This document shows, piece by piece, positions 1-5,329 of a stretch of 5,610 nt of DNA (position 1 is the first letter of the stretch; each line of letters opens with the position of its first letter). The notes beneath the pieces were generated by a model. It worked only from the letters and a program-made list of their open reading frames with translations, did not search any database and was not told where the DNA came from. Where the stretch lies: assembly GCA_934717555.1 (NCBI GenBank), contig CAKUYY010000083.1:1-5610 (forward strand), in the 5' to 3' direction. Origin of the DNA: an uncultured Clostridium sp. GTDB lineage: Bacteria > Bacillota > Clostridia > Oscillospirales > Acutalibacteraceae. A program made the translations under genes and the position numbers.

Positions 1-812
1 GGCTTCTGTTCCACAGAGGGAAGCAGGGCGTCATTGGAAACCGGCATATAGGCAGAGTAAAATACCCTTTTTAAGCGGTATTTCTGATACAAACTTTCCG
101 ATAACTTTAAAATCTGAAAATCGGTATCCGGCGTGGCCCCTATAATCATTTGGGTACTTTGCCCGGCCGGAACAAAGGAAGGCGCATACCGATAATGGGA
201 TAGTTCCCTGCTGTTCTGCTCAATCTGGTGAGAAATCATTCCCATAGGCTGGAGGATGGAATGTTTGGATTTATCCGGAGCCAATAGGCTGAGGCTCTGT
301 TGGGATGGAAGCTCGATATTGACGCTCATACGATCCGCCAACAAGCCCAGCTGATATAGCAAAGAGGGATCTGAGCCAGGGATCGCTTTCACATGGATAT
401 ATCCCCGAAAATGATATTCTGTCCGCAGCAGTCTCAGGCAAGCAAGGAGCTGTTCGCAAGTATAATCCGGGCTCTTCCAAACACCAGAACTTAAAAACAA
501 CCCTTCAATATAGTTTCTGCGGTAGAATCCAATGGTTAATTCCGCCAATTCCCGCGGGGAAAACGCCGCCCGGGGAACATCATTGCTGCACCGGTTGACA
601 CAATACTTGCAATGATAGATACAACGGTTGGTTAGTAAGACTTTAAGAAGTGAAATACACCTTCCATCTGCGGAAAAGCTATGGCAGATTCCCCCAGCCG
701 CTGTGTTTCCTAATTTTCCTTTCTGCCCTCCCCGATCCGCACCGCTGGAAGTACATGCAACATCGTATTTGGCGGCATCTGATAGGATTGATAATTTTTC
801 CATTAATTCCAT
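1..812 (-). CDS. Radical SAM protein, putative DNA modification/repair family (C-terminal part outside window)
   Basis: Open reading frame on the minus strand from ATG at 812 to the left edge, 270 codons without a stop. The start is fixed by GGAGGT at 821-826, eight bases upstream; a second ATG at 803 is too far from it. The protein opens with a segment reading LSDAAKYDVACTSSG, followed by a Gly-rich stretch (about 24-41). The radical SAM cluster motif is C64-x3-C68-x2-C71 in the context CIYHCKYCVNR, and a following part reads LAELTIGFYRRNYIEGLFLS. This pattern matches the family called 'putative DNA modification/repair radical SAM protein' (TIGR03916 type, about 400 residues), whose genes usually sit beside a uracil-DNA-glycosylase-like protein. 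The DNA-binding C-terminal part expected for the family would lie left of the window. Substrate and reaction are unknown. The radical SAM assignment is firm; the family is recognised from memory of its motifs. Expression is probably under LexA, from the box at 831-844. Confidence 0.86.
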   Translation of the reverse strand, partial: MELMEKLSILSDAAKYDVACTSSGADRGGQKGKLGNTAAGGICHSFSADGRCISLLKVLLTNRCIYHCKYCVNRCSNDVPRAAFSPRELAELTIGFYRRNYIEGLFLSSGVWKSPDYTCEQLLACLRLLRTEYHFRGYIHVKAIPGSDPSLLYQLGLLADRMSVNIELPSQQSLSLLAPDKSKHSILQPMGMISHQIEQNSRELSHYRYAPSFVPAGQSTQMIIGATPDTDFQILKLSESLYQKYRLKRVFYSAYMPVSNDALLPSVEQK

Positions 813-820
813 TTGTTTTC

Positions 821-826
821 ACCTCC
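821..826 (-). promoter_or_regulatory. Ribosome binding site of the radical SAM gene
   Basis: The minus strand reads GGAGGT followed by eight bases and ATG at 812. This decides the start in favour of 812 over the in-frame ATG at 803. Confidence 0.85.
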
Positions 827-830
827 ATAA

Positions 831-844
831 AGAACAAACGTTCT
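831..844 (-). promoter_or_regulatory. LexA (DinR) SOS box
   Basis: The 14 bases AGAACAAACGTTCT contain a perfect GAAC-N4-GTTC inverted repeat (832-835 and 840-843), with matching A and T on the flanks. The Firmicutes LexA consensus is CGAAC-N4-GTTCG, so only the outermost bases differ. It starts five bases downstream of the predicted -10 box of the minus-strand promoter, on the expected transcription start and 19-32 bases before the radical SAM start codon. A repressor bound here would block initiation. The predicted target, a DNA repair-type gene, fits SOS control. The sequence match is direct; binding is inferred. Confidence 0.82.
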
Positions 845-850
845 ATTAAC

Positions 851-879
851 AGTATAATTTTATTTTTAAAAAAAGTCAA
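851..879 (-). promoter_or_regulatory. SigA-type promoter of the radical SAM gene
   Basis: On the minus strand, TTGACT (879-874) and TATACT (856-851) are separated by exactly 17 bases. Each differs from the vegetative consensus at one position. The predicted start of transcription is near 844, inside the LexA box, giving a short untranslated leader of about 32 bases. Confidence 0.8.
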
Positions 880-914
880 TCCCTTTTCTCTAAAATGTAT
901 CGGAAAAACTTTAC

Positions 915-943
915 TTGATTTCCCTTGTCTCCTTTACTATAAT
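915..943 (+). promoter_or_regulatory. SigA-type promoter of the ABC-F gene
   Basis: TTGATT (915-920) and a perfect TATAAT (938-943) are 17 bases apart. Transcription would begin near 950, leaving a leader of nearly 200 bases before the ABC-F start codon. It diverges from the radical SAM promoter, with about 35 bases between the two -35 boxes. The LexA box is on the far side of the other promoter, so it should not control this one directly. Confidence 0.75.
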
Positions 944-950
944 AATGAAT

Positions 951-1066
951 TGATAAAAACTTATATAGAAGGCCGTTTTCCCTTTATTGATGGTAAATTC
1001 TTTCTATCAAATCATAGAAAAACGGACAGAAAAATTTATTTCTCCTTTAACATACTAAATTTATCA
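951..1066 (+). ncRNA. Candidate structured 5' leader of the ABC-F mRNA
   Basis: Three complementary arm pairs nest on one axis. The outer pair is TGATAAA (951-957) with TTTATCA (1060-1066), the middle CCGTTTT (973-979) with AAAACGG (1019-1025), and the inner TTGATGG (987-993) with CTATCAA (1004-1010, one G-U pair) around a 10-base loop. The structure would begin at the predicted transcription start. It matches no riboswitch class that I recognise. The region is AT-rich, so pairing by chance is possible. Some resistance-type ABC-F genes are controlled by leader attenuation; whether this one is regulated cannot be told from the sequence. Confidence 0.35.
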
Positions 1067-1113
1067 GCTTGATGCAATGGAAATATTAGCCACTATTTTT
1101 GAGGAATCCCTTC

Positions 1114-1131
1114 ATGAAGAATTCAGGATAA
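1114..1131 (+). CDS. Candidate five-codon leader mini-ORF before the ABC-F gene
   Basis: ATG at 1114 follows GAGGA (1101-1105) at a spacing of eight bases and encodes MKNSG, then TAA at 1129-1131. It is in the same frame as the ABC-F start at 1147, and its stop lies five bases before that gene's own GAGGT (1137-1141). A ribosome terminating or stalled here would cover the downstream ribosome binding site, and reinitiation is also possible. Translation is not demonstrated, and a mini-ORF this short could arise by chance. Confidence 0.3.
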   Translation: MKNSG

Positions 1132-1146
1132 TGGACGAGGTTTGTT

Positions 1147-3081
1147 ATGTCATTATTGAACGTCAGTAATTTAGAAAAATCTTTTGGTTCTGATTTATTA
1201 TTTGAACATGTTTCTTTTGAAATACAGAATAACGACCGTATCGGTCTTGTAGGTGTCAATGGCAGTGGAAAAACCACATTGTTTAAATTACTCACTCAGG
1301 AAATGTCATCAGATGGCGGGGATATTTTCTTAAGCAAAGAGGCTCGTATTGGATATATGGAGCAGCATGTCTGTCGCAATCTAACGGAAACCGCCTATGA
1401 TGAAGTGCTTACCGTTTTTTCCCACCTTTCCCAGATGGAAGAAGAGCTGGAACTTCTCAATGTGAAGATTTCCAAGCAAATGGGCAATCTGGATGCCCTG
1501 ATCGAACGGCAGGCAACTCTTCATGACGCTTTTGTCGCGCAAGGCGGGCTGACTTATAAAAATCGCGCCCGGTCAGCTCTGCTGGGGCTGGGTTTCGACG
1601 AAGCCGCCATGAACCTGCGCATAGAAGCGCTCAGCGGCGGCCAAAAGGCGAAATTACAGCTGGCAAAAATGCTGTTAAGCGGCGCAAATCTATTGTTGTT
1701 GGACGAACCTACCAACCATTTGGATATCGCTTCTGTGGAATGGCTGGAAGATTATTTAAAAGGATACCATGGCGCTTATCTCGTGATTTCCCATGACCGT
1801 TATTTCCTGGATAAAATTACTTCCCGGACATTTGAACTGGAAAATCACCATCTTACCATTTATAAGGGAAACTATACGACCTACCTTTCTTTGAAAGCAG
1901 AACATCGCCTGGCCGCAGAACGGGCTTATGAAAACACCAAAAAGGAAATTGCCAGATTAGAAGGGGTGGTGGCGCAGCAGCGCCAATGGAACCGGGAAAA
2001 AAATATTAAAACAGCCGAAAGCAAATTGAAGGTAATCGACCGTTTGGAAAAGTCCCTGGTCAAGCCGGATGATACGCCGGATTCCCTCCGCTTCCATTTC
2101 GATATCAAACAAGGCAGTGGCAATGACGTACTGGATGTAGAGGATCTTTCCTTGTCCTTTGATGGGAAAAAGACTTTGTTTTCCCATGTCAACCTGCGTG
2201 TACGCAAAGGAGAACGAATCTTTTTATTAGGTCCCAACGGCTGCGGAAAAACATCTTTATTCAAAACCCTGTTACATCAATATCAGCCTGCGGGAGGACA
2301 TATCAAATTGGGTGTTGGGGTCCAAGTGGGCTATTACGACCAAATCCAGGCCGGCCTGGACAACAACAAAACTGTAATAGATGAAATTTGGGACCGTCAT
2401 CCGCAGATGACACAGACTGAGATTCGCAATGCGCTGGCCATTTTTCTCTTCCGCGGCGAAGAGGTTTTCAAGTCGGTTTCCGCTCTCAGCGGCGGGGAAC
2501 GCGCTAGGGTCCTCTTACTGCAGCTGATGATGTCCAAGGCAAACTTTTTATTGTTGGACGAGCCTACCAACCATCTGGATATCGCTTCCAGGGAAGCCTT
2601 GGAAGCCGCTTTGATGGATTATGACGGCACGTTGCTTGTGGTTTCCCATGACCGTTACCTGATCAATAAATTAGCTGACCGTATCTATTATCTGGATGCC
2701 GACGGTACCACAGAATACATCGGAAATTATGACGCCTATGCGGAACGCATCCGGCAGTCGGCCCTTCCTGAAACGGAAACCCCCGCCGTTTCCAAGGGGA
2801 ATGGATATAAGGAACGAAAAGAGAGGGAAGCCCTATTACGCAAGCTCCGCAACCATCTGAAACGCACAGAACAAGCCATTGAAACTCTAGATCAAGAGAT
2901 CACAGAGTTAAGCCAGCAACTGGAATTGCCCGAATACGCCAGCGACTACGAAAAAGCAATGGCCGTCACAGCGGAAATGGAAGAAAAAAAGCGAGAACAA
3001 GATGCCCTATATCAACAATGGGAATCCCTTTCGGAAGAGTTAGAGGAAAAACAGGCAGCCTCCCCTTCCTTTTCCGGATAA
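1147..3081 (+). CDS. ABC-F family ATP-binding protein, YdiF/Uup-like ribosome-associated ATPase
   Basis: Complete 644-residue protein with two ATP-binding domains and no membrane segment, hence soluble and not a transporter. Domain 1 has Walker A G36-T43 (GVNGSGKT), signature LSGGQ at 162-166, Walker B ending D186-E187 in LDEPTNHLD, and switch H216. A charged inter-domain linker follows (about 240-320); in the family it reaches into the ribosomal E site towards the P-site tRNA. Domain 2 has Walker A G362-T369 (GPNGCGKT), LSGGE at 447-451, E472 and H501. The tail (about 560-640) is a Lys/Glu-rich predicted coiled coil, as in Uup and YdiF, and the length matches YdiF. All catalytic residues are intact. 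The start at 1147 is preceded by GAGGT at 1137-1141, and an in-frame TAA at 1129 rules out a longer form. Likely role: rescuing or tuning stalled ribosomes. A resistance role is possible but not supported. Confidence 0.93.
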   Translation: MSLLNVSNLEKSFGSDLLFEHVSFEIQNNDRIGLVGVNGSGKTTLFKLLTQEMSSDGGDIFLSKEARIGYMEQHVCRNLTETAYDEVLTVFSHLSQMEEELELLNVKISKQMGNLDALIERQATLHDAFVAQGGLTYKNRARSALLGLGFDEAAMNLRIEALSGGQKAKLQLAKMLLSGANLLLLDEPTNHLDIASVEWLEDYLKGYHGAYLVISHDRYFLDKITSRTFELENHHLTIYKGNYTTYLSLKAEHRLAAERAYENTKKEIARLEGVVAQQRQWNREKNIKTAESKLKVIDRLEKSLVKPDDTPDSLRFHFDIKQGSGNDVLDVEDLSLSFDGKKTLFSHVNLRVRKGERIFLLGPNGCGKTSLFKTLLHQYQPAGGHIKLGVGVQVGYYDQIQAGLDNNKTVIDEIWDRHPQMTQTEIRNALAIFLFRGEEVFKSVSALSGGERARVLLLQLMMSKANFLLLDEPTNHLDIASREALEAALMDYDGTLLVVSHDRYLINKLADRIYYLDADGTTEYIGNYDAYAERIRQSALPETETPAVSKGNGYKERKEREALLRKLRNHLKRTEQAIETLDQEITELSQQLELPEYASDYEKAMAVTAEMEEKKREQDALYQQWESLSEELEEKQAASPSFSG

Positions 3082-3090
3082 GTACAAATA

Positions 3091-3120
3091 AAAAAGCACT
3101 GGCAAACACCAGCGCTTTTT
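3091..3120. terminator. Bidirectional Rho-independent terminator
   Basis: AAAAAGCACTGG (3091-3102) pairs with CCAGCGCTTTTT (3109-3120) across a six-base loop, with one A/C mismatch in the stem. The A tract on one side and T tract on the other let it work in both directions. It lies ten bases after the ABC-F stop and about 18 bases beyond the stop of the convergent HPr-like gene, so it can serve both. Confidence 0.88.
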
Positions 3121-3137
3121 ATTCCATATGATCTTTT

Positions 3138-3380
3138 TTATTTTTCAGGGACAGCAAATTCCTCGAGCTGATCCAGAAATTCCTGGGGAATCTCAATATC
3201 TTCTTCTATCTGCATCTCCACTGCCCGGGTGAGGTCCAGGCTGAAAATCCCCATAATGGACTTGGCGTCTACCTTATATCTCTCAGAAAGAACACTAATG
3301 GGAAAATCATATCGATTTGCCAGATTGACAAATTTTTTGACGGTTTCAATGCTGGATAAATTAAGCTTCTTGCTATACAT
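3138..3380 (-). CDS. HPr-fold protein lacking the phosphocarrier histidine
   Basis: An 80-residue protein on the minus strand. The start at 3380 follows GGAGGT (3388-3393) at seven bases; a longer frame reaching upstream to 3542 has no such site and runs through the promoter. Residues 36-48, KVDAKSIMGIFSL, match the KSIMGVMSL segment of HPr, and S41 corresponds to the regulatory Ser46 phosphorylated by HPr kinase in Firmicutes. The N-terminal active loop (GIHARPA in true HPr) is shortened and replaced by about SSIETVKK, so His15 and Arg17 are absent. It therefore cannot pass phosphate from enzyme I to sugar permeases. Clostridial genomes often carry such a degenerate 'HPr family phosphocarrier' gene. 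The C-terminus is acidic. A regulatory role is plausible, but no partner is visible nearby. Confidence 0.8.
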   Translation of the reverse strand: MYSKKLNLSSIETVKKFVNLANRYDFPISVLSERYKVDAKSIMGIFSLDLTRAVEMQIEEDIEIPQEFLDQLEEFAVPEK

Positions 3381-3403
3381 ATCACATACCTCCAAATCCA
3401 AAA

Positions 3404-3420
3404 AATGGTTTTTAACCATT
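3404..3420 (-). repeat. AT-rich inverted repeat in the leader of the HPr-like gene
   Basis: AATGGTT and AACCATT (7 bp, three-base loop) are followed on the minus strand by a run of T. It starts about six bases after the predicted transcription start near 3426 and just before the ribosome binding site. It could be an operator, a stabilising 5' hairpin or an attenuator; with only two G-C pairs it would be a weak terminator. Confidence 0.4.
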
Positions 3421-3432
3421 CTATTTCTTTTA

Positions 3433-3461
3433 ATCATAACAACATTCGTGAAATCGGTCAA
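3433..3461 (-). promoter_or_regulatory. SigA-type promoter of the HPr-like gene
   Basis: On the minus strand, TTGACC (3461-3456) and TATGAT (3438-3433) lie 17 bases apart, each one base from consensus. The leader to the ATG at 3380 would be about 45 bases. No comparably clear plus-strand promoter was found for mtaB in the rest of this intergenic region (3381-3583). Confidence 0.72.
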
Positions 3462-3583
3462 TATCGAAATAGCATGATATTCCATAGGCACTTTTTTAAA
3501 AAAGAAGCAAATCTGTCCATGCCAAACTCGTCTTGTCCCCAAACCATCTGTTATTGTTCCCTTATGAAAGGAAGGATATGCTC

Positions 3584-4879
3584 ATGAAATTTTCCTTTAT
3601 TACCTTAGGTTGTAAGGTTAATCAATATGAATCTCAGGCTATGGCGGAACTTTTGGAGAACGCGGGCTTCTCTCCTGCCCTATCCGGGGAGTGCCCAGAT
3701 ATTATCGTACTAAATTCGTGTACAGTTACTGCAACCAGCGACCAAAAAGTCCGCCAACTGCTCCGCCGGGCCCGGCGGAACAATCCGGAGGCTATTTTGA
3801 TTCTAACCGGTTGTATGCCCCAGGCTTTTCCTGACACAGCTTCCCATTTTGAAGAAGCTGATATTGTCCTGGGAAATTCTGACCGTTCTTCCCTGCTCTC
3901 CGCCCTTACCTCCTATCTCTCCCATCACAATCGCATTGTGGATATTCGTCCTTATGCTGCCAAAGATAAATTTGAGGCGCTGTCCGTCCATGAATTCCAC
4001 GAGAGGACCAGGGCGTTTGTAAAAATTGAGGATGGCTGTAACCGCTTTTGTTCCTATTGTATTATCCCTTATGCCCGGGGGAGGGTCCGTTCCAAACCTT
4101 TGGAGGAATTACAGCGGGAATTGACACAACTGGCGCAGGCAGGCTATCAAGAAGTCGTATTGGTAGGAATCAACCTTTCCGCTTATGGGCAAGATCTGGG
4201 GCTCCATCTATGCGACGCTGTGGAATGTGCCTGCGGCATTGAGGGTATCCAGCGGGTCCGGTTAGGCTCCTTGGAACCAGAACAAATGGATCCTCCTGTG
4301 GTAGAGCGCCTCTCCAAACAAAAGAAACTTTGTCCTCAATTTCATCTTTCGCTCCAGAGCGGTTGTGACGAAACGCTTCGCCGCATGAACCGGCACTATT
4401 GTTCTGAGGAATATGAGGAAATTGTAAAAAATCTGCGCCGCCATTTTCCCAATTGCTCCATCACCACAGATATTATGGTGGGTTTTCCAGGAGAAACAGA
4501 AGAGGAATTCTCCCGCTCTCTGGCCTTTGCTAAGCGGATTGGTTTTGCCAAAGCACATATTTTTTGTTATAGTCCCCGTCCCGGCACGAAAGCGGCACAG
4601 GAAAAAAGTCAGATTATAAACGCAGTCAAAGAAAAACGAAGCAAAAAAATGTCCGAAGTCTGCCAAGAAACGCGCTGTCAATTTTTGCAGAATCAGATCG
4701 GGAAACAGGAGCAAGTCCTTTTTGAAACCACATGCCATGATGATATTTACGAAGGCTATACGGAAAATTATACGCCTGTGCGGGTTCATAGCCCCGTCTC
4801 CCTATGTGGAAAATTATTGCCTGTGAAGATTATGCAAGCAGATGAAGAATATTGTATTGGGGAACTCATTGGAGAATAG
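3584..4879 (+). CDS. mtaB: tRNA (N6-L-threonylcarbamoyladenosine(37)-C2)-methylthiotransferase MtaB
   Basis: Complete 431-residue radical SAM methylthiotransferase. It inserts sulfur and a methyl group at C2 of t6A37 in ANN-decoding tRNAs, giving ms2t6A, and uses two iron-sulfur clusters. The N-terminal UPF0004 domain starts with TLGCKVNQYES; its cluster cysteines are C10, C46 (NSCTVT) and C77 (TGCMPQ). The radical SAM motif is C152-x3-C156-x2-C159 (CNRFCSYC), followed by IIPYARGRVRS. The strands and motifs VLVGINLSAYG, HLSLQSGCD and DIMVGFPGET are also typical, and a TRAM-like RNA-binding domain lies at about 370-431. The TLGCKVN start is typical of MtaB; MiaB and RimO have different N-terminal motifs. 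GAAAGGAAGG at 3566-3575 favours ATG 3584; ATG 3578, two codons upstream, is possible. The gene is divergent from the HPr-like gene and is followed by the insertion sequence. Confidence 0.95.
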   Translation: MKFSFITLGCKVNQYESQAMAELLENAGFSPALSGECPDIIVLNSCTVTATSDQKVRQLLRRARRNNPEAILILTGCMPQAFPDTASHFEEADIVLGNSDRSSLLSALTSYLSHHNRIVDIRPYAAKDKFEALSVHEFHERTRAFVKIEDGCNRFCSYCIIPYARGRVRSKPLEELQRELTQLAQAGYQEVVLVGINLSAYGQDLGLHLCDAVECACGIEGIQRVRLGSLEPEQMDPPVVERLSKQKKLCPQFHLSLQSGCDETLRRMNRHYCSEEYEEIVKNLRRHFPNCSITTDIMVGFPGETEEEFSRSLAFAKRIGFAKAHIFCYSPRPGTKAAQEKSQIINAVKEKRSKKMSEVCQETRCQFLQNQIGKQEQVLFETTCHDDIYEGYTENYTPVRVHSPVSLCGKLLPVKIMQADEEYCIGELIGE

Positions 4880-4883
4880 TCCC

Positions 4884-4920
4884 CTTTTTCCCAGTAAATG
4901 AAAAAAGAGCCGAACTATAG
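4884..4920 (+). other. Candidate interrupted terminator downstream of mtaB
   Basis: After the mtaB stop no complete hairpin with a T tract is seen before the insertion sequence. An A tract followed by GAGCCGAAC (about 4901-4914) resembles the left arm of a bidirectional terminator like the one at 3091-3120, and the matching right arm is missing. Only a weak T-tract/A-tract pairing (about 4884-4907) is present. The missing arm might lie beyond the right end of the element, outside the window. Confidence 0.25.
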
Positions 4921-4946
4921 TGAACTGCCCCCCATTTGTTAGACAG
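4921..4946 (+). repeat. Probable left terminal inverted repeat of the IS
   Basis: The segment starting TGAACTGCCCCCC and ending GTTAGACAG resembles IS150-group termini. The right-end partner is outside the window, so its extent is estimated. Confidence 0.6.
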
Positions 4947-4972
4947 TATGGTATGCTGAATAACAAATGGGG
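4930..4972 (+). repeat. 12-bp hairpin over the orfA ribosome binding site
   Basis: CCCCATTTGTTA (4930-4941) is perfectly complementary to TAACAAATGGGG (4961-4972), with a 19-base loop. The right arm contains most of the GGGGTG that serves as orfA Shine-Dalgarno. A transcript entering from outside would carry both arms and hide the site, while one started from the internal promoter would lack the left arm. Confidence 0.75.
4949..4957 (+). promoter_or_regulatory. Candidate extended -10 promoter of the IS
   Basis: TGGTATGCT is a TGn-TATnnT extended -10 element in the loop of the hairpin. The -35 position is C-rich and matches no consensus, so it would depend on the TG extension. Transcription would start near 4964. 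Confidence 0.4.
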
Positions 4973-4981
4973 TGTTATATT

Positions 4982-5329
4982 ATGCCAAAGAGAATACCGA
5001 ACCAACGGTATACGCCGGAATTCAAAGAAGAAGTAATCAGAACCATGCGAGAAGAGAAATTAGGTTACCAGGAAACTGCCGAGAGGTTTGGTATCCGTCA
5101 TAAACGGGTACAGGACTGGGAACGGATCTATGTGGAAGAGGGGTCTGAAAGATTTCGGATTGAGCGGCGTGGTCGCGGAAGTGCCAGCCGTCTCAAGAAG
5201 ATGTCCAAAGAGGTAGAAGAAGATTTGCTTGCCGAAGTGCAGCGACTGAGAGCGGAGAACGAATACCTAAAAAACTTGCAAGCCTTGGTTTTGGAAGACG
5301 AGCGACGCCAGCGCAAAAAACGCAGGTAG
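4982..5329 (+). CDS. IS3-family transposase OrfA (DNA-binding subunit)
   Basis: 115-residue basic protein. It begins with RYTPEFKEEVIRTM and has a helix-turn-helix at about 13-48 (GYQETAERFGIRHKRVQDW), the usual N-terminal DNA-binding part of IS3/IS150 OrfA. A leucine zipper follows, with L82, L89, L96 and V103 at seven-residue spacing, used for oligomerisation in the family. It ends in an Arg/Lys cluster encoded at the A6 slip site. The start at 4982 follows GGGGTG (4969-4974) at seven bases; the in-frame ATG at 4967 lies inside the hairpin arm and lacks a ribosome binding site. OrfA alone normally regulates transposition, and the OrfA-OrfB fusion is the transposase. Confidence 0.88.
   Translation: MPKRIPNQRYTPEFKEEVIRTMREEKLGYQETAERFGIRHKRVQDWERIYVEEGSERFRIERRGRGSASRLKKMSKEVEEDLLAEVQRLRAENEYLKNLQALVLEDERRQRKKRR
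5315..5320 (+). other. Candidate -1 frameshift site between orfA and orfB
   Basis: A run of six A followed by C lies just before the orfA stop (5327-5329). OrfA reads CGC AAA AAA CGC; a -1 step gives AAA then ACG CAG GTA, entering the orfB frame, which stays open to the window edge. With this phase a two-tRNA slip would leave one mismatch (CAA), so single-tRNA slippage or transcriptional slippage on the A run is also possible. A small stem (AGAGA/TCTCT, 5358-5371) lies downstream. Confidence 0.6.

Noticed and set aside
990..1058. 22-codon upstream ORF in the ABC-F leader
   Set aside because: The only possible Shine-Dalgarno is about 17 bases away, and the ATG is buried in the inner stem.
650..1072. 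Plus-strand 140-codon ORF
   Set aside because: It lies antisense to the radical SAM gene start and through its promoter and LexA box, with no ribosome binding site or recognisable domain.
1926..2264. Minus-strand 112-codon ORF inside the ABC-F gene
   Set aside because: Antisense to the linker and second ATP-binding domain; shadow frame.
1147..3081. Reading ABC-F as an antibiotic resistance or export gene
   Set aside because: No membrane domain, and the length and C-terminal coiled coil fit the housekeeping YdiF/Uup type better than resistance subfamilies.
3491..3504. Palindrome CTTTTTTAAAAAAG
   Set aside because: Simple A/T run symmetry with no associated element.
3381..3542. 54-residue N-terminal extension of the HPr-like protein
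   Set aside because: It would cover the promoter and leader and lacks a ribosome binding site; the HPr fold begins at the ATG at 3380 with a strong GGAGGT.
3533..3583. Longer MtaB starting at TTG 3533
   Set aside because: The extra residues are not part of the family, and the Shine-Dalgarno at 3566-3575 points to 3584 (or 3578).
4262..4789. Minus-strand 175-codon ORF inside mtaB
   Set aside because: Shadow of the well-conserved mtaB coding frame; no family features.
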